Positions 13,107 through 24,762 of a stretch of 64,000 nt of DNA are shown piece after piece. Position numbers and translations under genes: made by a program. Position 1 is the first letter of the stretch, and each line of letters begins with the position of its first letter. The notes below the pieces were generated by a model. The model had not been told where the DNA came from, did not search any database, and saw nothing but the letters and a program-made list of their open reading frames with translations. The DNA is from Paramecium pentaurelia. Its lineage: Eukaryota > Ciliophora > Oligohymenophorea > Peniculida > Parameciidae. The DNA lies in contig CAJJDO010000041.1 of assembly GCA_905183005.1 (NCBI GenBank), positions 192,075 to 256,074 on the forward strand. The letters are read 5' to 3'.

Positions 13107-16100
13107 TCAATTTTGATTTCCTAAATTAATTTCTACTTCTGCGTATTTCTAGTTCATTTTGGCAGTTACAAATTTTTCATAAAATATAATTATGATTCCA
13201 ACTATGATGTTAACAATTAGTATATAAATTTTGAAATCATATGGAAATTCGACTTCTAAATTTAAAAATTCAATTAAATTTGGGTAGAATATTAATATTA
13301 TTTATCCTATAATCCCCAAACATATTACTATCATATAATAAATATTCTTATAAATGGCTTATCTAAATGGAGGTCCTTAAGTATATGCTATGGCCACAGC
13401 CAAAATTTCAGTGCTGGATGTAATAAGTAAAATAGAATTTGTATAATTAGGCTGCATGTAATAATCATTATTAACTAATTCTATTTTAATCTATTAATAG
13501 AATTCTTAATGTTTCAATATTTGATTCATAATAATTTAAGCAAGAAAGGACATGAAAACAATGACACAAACAGATGATAGAACTGGCAATGAGATCAAAT
13601 TGCTTATTGGTCTATAATTGGCTAATTTATGATATGATTTTGTTAAATCCATAGTAAATGCTAATGGGATTATCAACCAAAGATCTTAATAAAGATATTG
13701 AACTTAAGTGAAATCTGTATCATAAAAATAGCATTATAATACAGCAACAGATTAAATGCATGAATACAAAGTCATAAATTTGAAACATTCCACACAAGTT
13801 ACTAAACAGGCTCTTCCTTCTTTAATTAAATTAATAATATTTGAAATATTGAATATGGTACTTGTAAATGGAGATGCCAAAGAAGCATCCTCTAAAGACA
13901 AAGCTAAACCAACATCTGCCTATCTCAATGCACAAGTATCATTAGTACCATCACCACAAAAGGCAATAAAATTCAATATGTCTTATCTCAAAAGTAACAT
14001 AAGATCTCCTTTGTTGTTAGGTTTCATTCTTGAATAAATGTAGGTTTTTTATAATAGATTTAAAATCAATTATTAATTATCCAATAAAGCAGCATATTAA
14101 TACTGTAAATGTTCAAAAACCTATCCAGTAATAGCTAATTAAAAGTGACAACTTAATTTCATTATTTCATTAGTTTCTAGATTCTGTACTTAATTTGAAT
14201 CTAAACTATAACAACTTCTATTTTCATCAGCTTTATCTGTTTTCTGTTACATAATCTCATTCCAATATAATTCTCCATTATTTAGGAATCCTAGAAATAT
14301 TCTACTATTTTGATCTAAAATATTGCATTATAATCCTATGTTAATTGCAGTGTATGGATTATCACCTGTCACCATAATAGATTTTATATTACTCTACTTT
14401 AAACTTAATATTGTAGACTGAGTTTCTGCTTTTAATTTGTTTTCAAAAATTAGAAATCCTAAGAATATCATATTTTATTCATATATTTCTCTTTTATGTA
14501 ATTATTGCATATTCAAATGTGCAACATCTCTATAACAACAAGAAATTATTCTGAATCCTTAACTACTATACCTTTATAACATATTATTATAATTAGTAGG
14601 CACATTCACACAAATGCTCTTTATCTATTCAGGTGATCCTTTACAATATAATATATATTGATTTGTTATAACTGACATTCTTTACAATTCTGCTTAGAAA
14701 TCAAATCTCTTTAATACAGATACTTCTTTAACTCCTTTTCTTATTTTACTCTCTTCTACTAATTCCCATCCAGTCTCTTAAAACATACATAAATCAATAG
14801 GATCTCCCATAATTTCATTATTTATTATTGATAATGAATGACATATACCCATACACTCATTAAACTATTCTGAAACATCTTTAATCATCTATAATTTATT
14901 AAAACCTATATCCTTTATTTCTCTACATCCTAAAACATCAAGTCCTAATTCAGTAAGTGTACCTGTTTTATCAAAAGCTATTAAATTAACTTTGCTTGCT
15001 ACATTTATCTTATCAGGTTTAACGCACTAAATAGATTTATCCTCCAAACGTTTTAAAGCAAGACTAATACCAGCACCTAAAGCAGTAGGTAATGTGGCAG
15101 GAACTATGATAGTTACTATTTCTAAGGCATTTATTATGCTTTCTCCAAGAGCAACTCCTTATGCACCACTTATTAAAATTGTAATATTTGCTTATATTAA
15201 ACCTAATGTTGCTAATACAAATAGATATTTTAATGAATCTCTATAAAAACTGAATGTTTGAGTTCTATTGAACATTATTGATCTAGCTAGACTGCCTTTT
15301 AATGTTTGAAATCCAGTTTAATATACAATAGCTTTAGCTTATTCTCCATTTTATGAATAACTTCTTAAACAAGTAGTACCACAAAATAACATTTTATTTT
15401 CGTTTCCCTTTTATTAAAATAATTGTTCATTCTTTTCTAAACTAGATTTATTAATTGGTACACTTTCACCTGTTAATACAGCTTCATTCATTACACAATT
15501 TCCTTCAATTAAAATACAATCACAACTTATTTTAGTATGTCCTTCAATTATTAATAGATCTCCTGGTATCAATTCTTTTGATTAAATAGTAATTTAATTA
15601 TTATTTCTAATTACTTTAACATTTACATTAAATCTAATCATTCTTTAGATTTTTAATAAATTTTATCTTACATCTCTTAATTCAATCCCAATTTAAATGA
15701 TTGTGATTGCTAAAATAAAGAGAGAATAATTTAAATAATCATCATAAGCCCACAATGCTAGAGCACTAAATTAAAATATATTAAAAGGTGTTAATATTTC
15801 ATCAAGTAAAAGGAGTGGTATTGGTTTTATTGGTATTTCCATTATATTCTCTCCATAAACTGTTGTCAATTCTGTAAGTCCTTTCATATCACAAATTCTC
15901 TCTTGTGTGTACTAAGAGAATGAATTTCTCATTTAAACTAATGCTTTTGTATATGTTTCTATATAGTAATCACTAAGTTCATAATTAAAGACTCTAGCAT
16001 TTTTAGAGAAAGGATGATCCTTTACAATGGTAACTTCACATAATTGATCATCTGCAATTGGAATTATGTTTTTGGTCTTGATCACTAAAACATGTGTCAT

Positions 16101-16392
16101 TGTACCAAATTCACATTTTTCAAATCTTTTTACATGATTTAAGCTTACAATAGAAACAATCTCAAATTTATAAACCATCTTTGAAATAAGTACAATAATC
16201 CAAGAGTTAGAATTAGCAAAACATAATAAATGATCTATTTGCATTTATTAATCCTAAAATAGATTGCTGTTAATTTATATTGATCATCATATTCACCTTG
16301 ATATTCCAAGGTGGATTATCTAACAAATAGAAATGCACTCTTTACCCAAAATCAATTTCCTCTTTTGGATTAGTCTCTTGTAATTCAATCAT
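13107..16392 (-). CDS. P5-type (ATP13A-like) P-type ATPase
   Basis: Multi-span P-type ATPase of the P5 group (ATP13A2/3-like; known members export polyamines or act on membrane helices in endolysosomes or ER). After short introns near the 5' end the protein begins MIELQETNPKEEIDF and soon enters a hydrophobic hairpin (IIYYVLLILTLGLLYLFQ). Core motifs are LTGESVP (actuator domain), IIVPATLPTALGAG (TM4), IQCVKPDKINVASKVNLIAF followed by DKTGTLTELGLD (phosphorylated Asp), IMVTGDNPYTAINIG, and FCGDGTNDTCALRQADVGLALS. The VKPDKIN..GKI-like stretch before DKTGT is characteristic of P5 pumps. Six C-terminal helices end near YEKFVTAKMNQ. It converges on the upstream gene with only 28 bp between stops. 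Confidence 0.93.
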
Positions 16393-16578
16393 AATTAATT
16401 AATCATTAATAACTTAGTTCTATAATTTAAACAAAATCTCAGTATGAAATAATATATATATTATAATGAACATATTTTCATTAAGAATATTAACATAATA
16501 ATAAAAGAATATAGAAAGAATAATAAACTCTTAGAATCCCAATTATTGATATTTCTTGTAATTATTGATTATATCTTT

Positions 16579-17193
16579 TCAAGAGTCTTATTCATCCTTT
16601 GGAAATCCCTTCCACTTAAAATTGTCAGCATACTTTCTCTTAGAAGTGTAACGAAAGTGTGGATATTAAACAATATATCCATACCCATCTTATTAGCAAA
16701 ATTCTAGTGCAGCTTCCAAACTGACGAACTTATAAACTTTTCTGCTCTTCTAATCTTTTGAAAAAGTCCAACCACTCCAAGGCATTCTATGAATAGGTCC
16801 TCTCTCTATTTAGACATTCCAATGATATCCTTATTTCATAGTTGGATCTAAGTATATTCATAAAAACTAATTACTTTAATGCATACGATTATCATCCATA
16901 ATGTAAACACGAGCAATTTTAGACTCTGGAGCAGGTAATGGGTTCATATCATAATATCTATGATCAGATCTATTGTCTAAACGAGATGCTAAAAATTAAT
17001 ATAATGTTTAATTACATCTAAAAAATCCAAATTTGCTTCTGCTTGCATCAACAGGAACAACTTAATTGTAAACTGATATTCCATGTGCCAAAACTTCTTG
17101 GTTTTTAGTCTCGATCTCCTTACGAATCACAATCAAAGAATTAAAAGCCTTTTTAGCTATTTCTTGAATCCCTACAAATTGTCTAATTGACAT
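16579..17193 (-). CDS. NDUFS4: NADH:ubiquinone oxidoreductase 18 kDa subunit (NDUFS4-like)
   Basis: Accessory subunit of mitochondrial complex I. About 195 aa with one 27-nt intron that keeps the frame. The conserved C-terminal block (ETC complex I subunit domain) is evident: ARVYIMDDNRMHQ, YHWNVQIERGPIHRMPWSGW, then FVSLEAALEFANKMGMDI and YADNFKWKGFPKDEQDS. These correspond to W..GW, the KEDA.. helix and NFxWN in animal NDUFS4. The N-terminus (MSIRQFVGIQEIAKKAFNSL) is amphipathic and basic enough to act as a mitochondrial presequence, though this is inference. Same strand as its neighbours; 23 bp separate its start from the next gene's stop. Confidence 0.88.
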
Positions 17194-17216
17194 TTATATT
17201 AAAATAATAATTTAAG

Positions 17217-17654
17217 TCATCCTAAACGATATTTGGTTATACTTTCAATCGTATCTGTATGCATTCGCTAACCTTTCTTTTACGAAGACTTCTATATGAC
17301 CAGTTATGAAGACTACAATTTATTTTACTTAGGTCTAATATTACGTACTTAATTCATTAGAAAGAATCTTTATGAATTAAGTTTTGCTTTTGTGACTGCC
17401 AATTAATCGACTTTTATAGGAGATAGAGTGCTTATTTTATTTTCTTTAATTTTTCCTTTTGGAAAAGCAACTTAAGATAGAACTCTACGATGAATGCGCC
17501 TTAATTGACTGTTCAGATCATAAACATCTCCTTATAAGGAACTATATGATCTATCTGGAGAATATTCGAATTGATCAATTCCTCTAGGGAAATTATATTA
17601 TTATGGATGTTTGCTTTCGAGTGTTTATGTAAGTTTTTTGAGTCTCAGTCCCAT
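17217..17654 (-). CDS. Small basic protein of unknown function
   Basis: 145 aa in one exon, starting MGLRLKKLTQTLESKHPQQY and ending just before TGA at 17217-17219. It is rich in Arg, Lys, Gln and Ser, with segments such as SQLRRIHRRVLSQVAFPKGK. No signal peptide, membrane helix or known domain was recognised. It keeps one open frame for 146 codons with even amino-acid composition and sits tightly (23 bp) upstream of the NDUFS4 gene, which favours a real gene. In such AT-rich DNA with one stop codon, a chance frame of this size cannot be excluded. Confidence 0.6.
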
Positions 17655-17699
17655 GTAAATTAAATTAAAACTATTTTTTGCAATTTTATTATTACTTAA

Positions 17700-19080
17700 G
17701 ATCAATTGAAGATTATCCTACTTATTCAGAAAATTAAATATTTAGAGAAGATCAATGCTTTAAATTAAATACATCAAGATAAAGTTTGTAATCTAATCAA
17801 TTCTATCAGGATGCTTAATTTGAAAATATACACCAAGGAAATAGCTTAATTAACTGAAATAGTTGCTTTATAACATAAGAATTTTAAATTGGAAAAAACA
17901 TTAGATGAAAAAAATTAGCAAGATTACAGTTTTAAATGAATAAAAAGGTTGATTAGTAATTTTAACAAAAAAATATGAATAATTTTAAAAATTGATGGAG
18001 AATTATAAGAGAAAAGAAAATTAATAAGAATTTCATGATACGCAAAGGAAGTTGATATAATCATTAAGGAATATGTATTAATATTACTTTTGGTATTTTA
18101 TGATTTTAATGAATTATTAAGATTATCTTATAAGAGTTTTAATTATTTTCTTTTTCTACTATATGCGAAGAATAAAAGATGCTTAATAAGGTTTAAGAGT
18201 CTAAATTAGAAAGTGAAGAAAGACAGTTAAAAGTAGAGATTGATTTATTAAAATTAGAAAAGTGAGGAGTTTAATGAGATTTAGAAAATAAATCTACTCG
18301 ATTAAGAAAAGCAATTAAGAAAAGTTAATAATTAGAGAAGAGATTAATAAAATAAGAAAAAGAATTGAATGCTTAATCGTAATTATCCTATAAATGATTA
18401 GAAAAGAATTATGAGAAAGAATTGAAGAATTTGCAAAAAAAGAAGCTGATTATTAGACTTAAATTATTTAATTAAAATAATAGATAACTTAAAAAGAATT
18501 GGGAATATTTATTAGACTAAGAATAATTGAAAGCCAATATCACAAAATTGGAATAAGATATTTGAATAATTATAGGCTAAATTATAGAGAGCAGGAGCAT
18601 ATAATAGGTTGATTAAAATAATAAAATATTTCTGATGATATAAAAGTTTTAAAATAAGCTCTAAAATAATATTAATATGTTCAAGTTATCTAAGTTTTAT
18701 AATAAAGAGTATTGTAAAAGAAATAAAATAATCTTTTTCAGATGTAAGCTCAAATATATCTAAACTAATTAAACAGAATGATGTTAAGCTCAGACATTTC
18801 TTAATTTAATAAGAAATAATAGATATATGGTGTTGATTCAAATATTGAAGATCAAAATATTCCTTCTGATATAAATTCATCTATTACATGATTTTAAATG
18901 CTCCTAAACCAACAAAAAATATATAGATTCTAATTATTCTAGGGTTGGATCTATGAAATCTTCTGATATAGATAATATATCATCTAATTTATCAGAATAA
19001 TAAATAGCTTCTTTTTCAAAAGTTAGTTCTAATTTGTTAAAAATATCCTTTATTTTATCTATACAGAGAGCCTTAACTAG
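17700..19080 (+). pseudogene. Decayed coiled-coil protein gene with serine-rich tail
   Basis: The plus strand shows clear heptad-like, Lys/Glu/Leu-rich coding texture (KIKYLEKINALNQIHQ, ESKLESEERQLKVEIDLL, KQQLEKRLIKQEKELNAQ), then a Ser/Asp/Ile tail (SSDIDNISSNLSEQ). The reading frame is broken repeatedly: in-frame TGA codons near 17935, 18245, 18275 and 18395, and switches between frames with no GT..AG intron that repairs them. Read in pieces, it resembles the remains of one long coiled-coil protein rather than noise. No intact start-to-stop model was found. Boundaries are approximate. Alternatives are many draft-sequence errors or retained non-genic DNA. Confidence 0.6.
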
Positions 19081-19104
19081 ATATTGAATAAAATAATATT
19101 GATA

Positions 19105-20310
19105 TCAATATATATAATAACGTTGCACTTAATCATAAAAAGATTTTGTATTATTTTAGCATTACTAATAGATTTTTTCAGCTGTTGTAGTTTTTAATAA
19201 CTCTGCAAATCCTGAAATACCAGTTTCATAGTCAATCATTAAATTGAATTTAATTGGTATCAGTTTATATATTTCATCCAATGTAATAAATGCTGTCAAT
19301 ACTGGATTGAATGAATTTTTATCTAATACATGAATTTGAATTCCTCCACAAATTGCATCTTTATGTTTTGAAAAAGTTGGAGAGAAATAAACAGGTCTAA
19401 ATATTACTGAAGGTAATTTCCTAGCATTCAATGTTTTTGCTAATTCTTCAGGTTTAGTTATTAATGGAGATCCAATAATTTCAAATGGATGTCTAAATAT
19501 TAATCTATAATTAAATTTACGTGGTTCCTCTTCCTTCACTTAAATCAGTTCCTTCAAAAATACCAAATCCAGGGTAAACAGTTGCTGTTTCAATAGTAGG
19601 CATATTAGGTGATGGTAAAATCTATTTTATTTACAAAATATTACCCATTAAAATTGATTTGTAATGTATGGTATAACCTTCAAATTAACAGGATTTATAA
19701 TCCATTCTTTATTTATGAAAGTTGCTAATTCTCCAACTGTTAATCCATATCTTTAAGGTAATCCTAAATTTGATCCAAACTTGCGTCCAACTAATCCTGC
19801 ATCCATTTCATTTCTACATCCTTCAATCTTTCTTCCAAGAGGATTTGGAACATCTACAACAATAAATTGAATTCCTGCTTTTTGAGCTGCTTCCATACAA
19901 TACGTCATCGTCCAAATGTAAGTATAAAATCTAGTCCCAACATCTCTTATATAATAAACTAAAACATCAATATCTTCTAAATCTGTTAATGTTGGAGCCC
20001 TTTTACTACCATATAAAGAAATCACTTATCTAAAATAATGAACAATTTTTTACATTCCAGTAACTGGATCAATATAATCCTTTATTTAAACACCTGCCTA
20101 TTATTCTCCTCTTAATCCATGTTCAGGTGAGAAAAACTTCTTGATATCAGAGTATTTTGATATTTTATCAGTAACCATTACAAGATCATCATCCACTCCT
20201 GTTGGATTTGTTATCAATCCCAATCTTTTACCTTTTGTTTCCATCAAAAGGTTATTAAGTTATAAGGAAATGAAGCCATATCCTAAAAGTGGTAATAAAA
20301 ATATAAACAT
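19105..20310 (-). CDS. Secreted DUF1343 / NamZ-like exo-beta-N-acetylmuramidase
   Basis: DUF1343 proteins (NamZ, glycoside hydrolase family GH171) remove terminal N-acetylmuramic acid from peptidoglycan fragments. About 376 aa after introns of 24, 23 and 28 nt, which sum to 75 and keep the frame. It begins with a hydrophobic signal-like MFIFLLPLLGYGFISLQL. Family blocks follow in order: GLITNPTGVDDD, FFSPEHGLRGEQQAG, GIQVISLYG, DIDVLVYYIRDVGTRFYTYI, FIVVDVPNPLGRKIEG, YGLTVGELATFI, PSPNMPTIETATVYPG, EGTDLSEGRGTTHPFEIIG and FRPVYFSPTFSKHK. Near full length. In a bacterivore the enzyme plausibly digests prey cell wall in phagosomes (inference). The family is overwhelmingly bacterial, yet this copy has ciliate introns and code. 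Confidence 0.9.
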
Positions 20311-20732
20311 TTAATATTTATGATGAATTTTAAAACATTATTCAATCGATAAATGATGTAATAAATTAAGCTACTTTTATTCAAATTATTATATGAAAAA
20401 ATAAAAAAATTATTATATATGTATTCTTTTATCAAGAAAAATGATATATAATCTCATTTTATTTTTCAAATGTGAATGTTATTATAATAATATTAAAATA
20501 TAATAATATACTTTTTATATCCTCTTCAGAATCTCATAGAGTATTTAATTAATTATAATCTTAAATATAATCTATAAACAATAACATATTATTTGATTGG
20601 TATTTAATAAAATAATATATAAATGGAGAAGTTAATCATTTATGCTTAATTTACTTTAGATTTCATAATTATTTCTTTAATATCTGAATTTTATTATAAT
20701 ATTAATATTATAATAAAATTAATCATAATAGC
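20311..20732. other. Divergent intergenic region, no gene seen
   Basis: 422 bp between the divergent starts of the NamZ-like gene (-) and the unknown gene at 20733 (+). Extremely AT-rich with runs such as TAATATTAAAATATAATAAT. It should carry both promoters; no specific element could be named. Confidence 0.5.
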
Positions 20733-21640
20733 ATGATATCTCTGTGGAATGATTTAGAGACCAATAACTATTACTTAATCAATAATGAAACTGGAGATAA
20801 ATAAAAAGTTTATAAAACTGCAGATTATATCAAAGAATTTGATGCATCCCTAACTGGGTCAGTTGGTTATAAGGATAGAATTAAATTAGCTAAAAAACCA
20901 AGTTATATGCCTTTAAAAGCTAAATCTCTTTAAAAAAATTTTGTTTCATATACACCATCAATTAATAAATTAGTTTGGTATTCTCAACTACCTAGACCTA
21001 CAAAATTACCTAATTTAGAATATTTTAAAACTGAAAAGAAATAAAAATAAAATCATAAAACATAAGAATAGAAATCCTTATTACAATCTTAAAGCTATTA
21101 AACTTTACCAAATATTCAACAATCTACAATTGCATCCTAATATTAAAGTTTATTAGATCCTTAGTAAGCAAGATCAATATCAACTATTTAACATTATGAT
21201 CTTAATGATTAAGATCACTTTAAAGAAATGAGTCATTTATTTGAATCAAAATCCTATGATTATAAAAGCTTTAATCTACCTCCTAAAATGAATTTAAATT
21301 GCAGATCAATAAAAGATTTTGAATAATCTTTAAAAGAAGAAAGATAATAATTAGAAATGTTCAAAGTAATTATTACTTATTATATTAAGTTACCTGAATA
21401 AAAGCCACAATTAGTGAATACTAAAGGTAGATTTCCAGGACAATTAAAAACAGCCAAAGATTTCATGCCTGAAGATAAAACTGTTGCAAAATTATGTTAG
21501 ACCAAATAATAATATTTTTAGTGTATCCTGATCTTTTTAAGGAGAAAATTATAGATTAAAAGTAAGAAGAATTAAGAAGAAAAATTAATAAATTAAAAGA
21601 ATAAGAAATGCTCCAAAGAAATCTCAAAAATAAAGCATGA
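20733..21640 (+). CDS. Conserved-looking hypothetical protein, Gln-rich
   Basis: About 285 aa. Two introns (24 nt, and 26 nt starting GTTAGA) restore the frame. N-terminus MISLWNDLETNYYLINNE; the middle is Pro/Ser/Gln-rich (KKPSYMPLKAKSL, LPRPTKLPNLEYF), and the end is a charged helix with EELRRKINKLKEQEMLQRN before TGA. There is no signal peptide or transmembrane segment. Short Pro/Tyr-containing motifs followed by a terminal basic helix are common in ciliary microtubule-binding proteins, but no named family was recognised, so function stays open. Confidence 0.72.
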
Positions 21641-21892
21641 ATATTAATTTATCCAATTTTATTATAAGAATAAATACTTAATTATTAATTTTAATATTTC
21701 ATAAAATTATGAATTTTATAATTAAAATATTTCATTATAATATATTCTATGATTTAAATTAAGTTGAAAAGTTTTTATTATATAATTAAACCAAAAACTT
21801 CATGAAAATTAATTTAATGATTATTGCTTAAAATGTATTGATTTATCTATATCTAATATTATTAGAATTAAACCAAAAATTAATATAAAAAT

Positions 21893-22659
21893 ATGAAATT
21901 CTTTTTAATAATATTATTTACAATAGGACTTGCAATAAATGAATGTGAAGTAGATAATAAAGATAGAGTAAAGTTGAGTGGAATGTCTAAATAAAAAGAA
22001 GATGAATTATTAGAATTGCATAATGAACATAGAAATCTAGTAGCAATTGGAAAAGTAAGAAATTATTATGGTGAATTTTCCACAGCTACAAATATGAATT
22101 GTATTAAGTGGGATGATCATTTGGCAAAAAATGCTTAAGATTGTGCTGATAAATGTCCTTCTAATTTTAAACTTGATTGTTCTTTTCCTAGACATTATGG
22201 TTATTTGACATATAAAGGTGAAGTTGATAATGGAGGATCAGATTGGAGTGCAACAAGAATTTTTAAGAAATTGATTTCATAAGAAGATTTTGCAAGATAA
22301 ATAGAATTGGCAACAGTTTAATTTTTTGGTTGTGGAAGAACATAAATTAGTAGAAGGAATGGTAAGAGCCAAGAAATATTTGTATGTGTTTACAATAAAG
22401 TAGTTCTTATTTTCAATAATAGTAATCAAATTTAAATGGAGAAGTATATAAATATGGTATTCCTGGTTAAGATTGTTTATATGGTCGTAAAATTGAATTT
22501 TAAGGTTTATGTAAACAAAGTATTACTGACATTGAATCTTTGAAATTTAGACATTAAAGACATTAAGATGCATACAAATATCATCATAAAGATGAAAAAC
22601 ATCATGTTCATCATAATCATCATCGTAAAGATGATGGATTTCATACAAGGGCTGATTGA
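21893..22659 (+). CDS. Secreted CAP/SCP-domain protein with His-rich tail
   Basis: About 247 aa with one 23-nt intron. A clear signal peptide (MKFFLIILFTIGLA) precedes a CAP (SCP/TAPS) domain: LLELHNEHRNLVAIGK, the MNCIKWDDHLAKNAQDCADKC helix, Cys-containing segments and FARQIELATVQFFGCGRT, then EIFVCVYNK and a Cys-bearing hinge-like part (YGIPGQDCLYGRKIEFQGLC). The tail (~residues 205-247) is packed with histidines (KYHHKDEKHHVHHNHH), suggesting metal binding. CAP proteins are secreted and act in diverse extracellular roles; nothing here sets a specific one. Cys-rich composition indicates an oxidising compartment. Confidence 0.85.
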
Positions 22660-22697
22660 TAAAATAATCAATAATTTTAATTAATATAATAATTTAT

Positions 22698-23168
22698 ATG
22701 CCAAACGAATTCATTCTATAATAAACATCACACCCAGAAAAGAAATTCAATTCTAAAACATTAATAGGTAATTGGTATGAAGAGAGATGTGAACCAAAAT
22801 CAAAATACTCAACTTTTTATAAAGAATAGAAATTTGAGAAAAATTAATATAATGTTAGCAAACTTACATAAGTATTGTAGTTCATTAGAATTAGGAATCA
22901 TTTATGAAGTGTTCATAAAATTGGTTGAACTTCTAAAAAAATTAATAAAATCATTTCTAAACAACAAATTAGTAAATAAAACAGTTATACATTTTATAGA
23001 TAAGAATTTAAGAACCCTAGAGATCAATTTAGAACCTCTGAAATAAAGAAATTTATTATTAAAAAAGGAGTTTTTGAAAAGAATCCATAATAAATGTCTG
23101 ACTATAGAACTAAATGGACTTCAGCACCTCATTTCTTTGATAGAACTTACCTTGGACAATAAAAGTGA
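22698..23168 (+). CDS. Small hypothetical protein
   Basis: About 139 aa if introns of 23 and 28 nt are removed; these make the frame consistent from MPNEFILQQTSHPEKKF to RTYLGQQK. The segments LIGNWYEERCEPKSKYSTFY and SDYRTKWTSAPHFFDRTYLG, rich in Trp, Tyr, Arg and Pro, resemble the style of small microtubule inner proteins of cilia. I cannot match it to a particular one, so this is only a suggestion. It starts 38 bp after the CAP gene on the same strand. Confidence 0.68.
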
Positions 23169-23544
23169 TAATTATAATTATTATTCAAGTAAAATTTATT
23201 TTTAGAAATTTATATCTTAATATTAATAAGTTTTCAATCCAAATAAATAAATAAAATAATAGTTTAAAAAGATATTTTAGATTTTTAATTATTCCAATCA
23301 TTCTTAAAATAATCATATAATAATTATTTGTCTGATGATTAATAAATTAATTATAAATATGATACAAAAATGAATAATTAAATTATTTTAGTAATTTTGA
23401 GAAATGAATATTAGTAATGTTTTGGTTATTATGAGTTATTAAGAGAGAATTCTAAGTTTTTATATAAAATAGATTTTATTTGATTAAGTTGAAAAAATAA
23501 TACATGATTGACGTGTATTAATATTAATAATAAATAATTCTTAA
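23169..23544. other. Intergenic, AT-rich
   Basis: 376 bp between two plus-strand genes. No ORF of interest. The only distinctive feature is GATTGACG at 23506-23513, 32 bp before the Got1 start; the same octamer recurs at 24899-24906. Confidence 0.45.
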
Positions 23545-24046
23545 ATGTATTTTCTAGATGACTCTAAAAGTAAATCATCAATTGTGATATTAGGAACACA
23601 GGAATTGGAATGGGTTTTCTCACTGTCAGTCTTTTGCTTTTTATTTTAGGTGTAATGTTTTTCCTTGACAGAGCCTTATTAGTGATGGGAAATTTATCAT
23701 TTTTGATTGGACTATGCTTATTAATAGGGGTTAAAAGTACATTGTCATTCTTTCTTAAGAAAGGTATATAATGTGTATTAAAATCATAGGCAAAATTAAG
23801 GGAAGTATTTTCTTTTTTTTGGGATTTTTCATCATCGTTATTTTTAGATTATCAATAGTTGGATTTCCATTATAAATTTATGGTCTTTTCCAAATGTTTA
23901 AGTCTTTCCTTCCATTCCTATATGATAGTGCAACCAAATTACCTATTATTGGCAGATATCTAAGTACAATATTTATTTTTATATTAGGAAATCCACAATT
24001 AAAGAAAATGGTTGATGAAGTGTCAGCCAAAGGTCCATCGGTATGA
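23545..24046 (+). CDS. GOT1: Got1/Sft2-like vesicle transport membrane protein
   Basis: Four-helix Golgi/ER membrane protein assisting transport vesicle formation or fusion. About 147 aa, the size of Got1 (138-145 aa). A short first exon (MYFLDDSKR) joins by a 32-nt intron to IGMGFLTVSLLLFILGVMFF, followed by DRALLVMGNLSFLIGLCLLIG, then after a 26-nt intron FFFLGFFIIVIFRLSIVGFP and LQIYGLFQMFKSFLPFL. The order IGMG..TG, FFD(R/K)ALL.MGN, LQIYG and FLP is the Got1 signature. Both introns together keep the frame. The start was chosen because the other nearby ATG cannot splice in frame. Confidence 0.9.
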
Positions 24047-24423
24047 GATAGATAAATTTATATTATTGTTATTTGATAAATTCTAGCAATCTTTCTAAAA
24101 TTCTAGTTATATTGAAAAGAAAATTATTAAAATTATTTAACTATTAGAAACTCCTAATATTTTAATAGAAACTAAACTTAGATAATTTCAAAGCATATTT
24201 GATATATTATTTTAATATGCAGAGATATAATATTTATTACAGGTTGGATTCTTTTGAAATCAGTATTATTAGTTTATTTTAATAATAAATAGTCTAGAAT
24301 ATCAAAAGATGGTTAAATAATGATATCATATCAAGTTGTAAGATAATTTAATTGTTTATAATCTAAAACAAGTAAATTAATTGTTGATTAAATTTATTTT
24401 AAAGAAATAATTTACAAGTTAAT

Positions 24424-24762
24424 TCATTCAAAAAGATAAATCAACTCCTTAACTTTATCTAACTGATGCTGTAAATTTTCAACAGCACTCAACTATGAGA
24501 GATATTCTAAAAGCTTGAAATCTAGACAGGTCTGACAATAACATTAATTTGTTTTTTTATCCCTTTTTGATATTTTTGTCTTACTATTCTTCTTTTTCTT
24601 TAAGTTTAAACTCTTCTTTTTAATTTACTTAGCTTTTATCTACGAAGTAAGAGTACAAATGTTTTGTAAGTTTTTACAAATAATATTGATTAAAGGATGA
24701 GAATTTTCATTGTTTGAATCCTAAGGGATTTTGTCTTTCGATTATTCCTTATTAATCTGCAT
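24424..24762 (-). CDS. Small basic protein with C-terminal leucine heptads
   Basis: 112 aa without introns. MQINKEQSKDKIPQDS is followed by a very basic centre (LNLKKKKNSKTKISKRDKK), a CYCQTC cysteine motif, then a leucine-heptad helix (LLEYLSQLSAVENLQHQL) ending DKVKELIYLFE. A basic region before heptads recalls bZIP factors, but the bZIP Asn/Cys-Arg signature is absent, so that assignment is not made. The first ~19 codons lie inside the duplicated block, so a start-codon fragment is repeated at 25824-25880. Confidence 0.6.

Noticed and set aside
18300..18480. Intact coiled-coil CDS in the decayed region
   Set aside because: In-frame TGA codons and frame changes have no splice solution, so a pseudogene is the better call.
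24424..24762. bZIP transcription factor reading of the small basic protein
   Set aside because: The Asn...Cys/Ser-Arg basic-region signature is missing; only basic residues followed by leucine heptads are seen.
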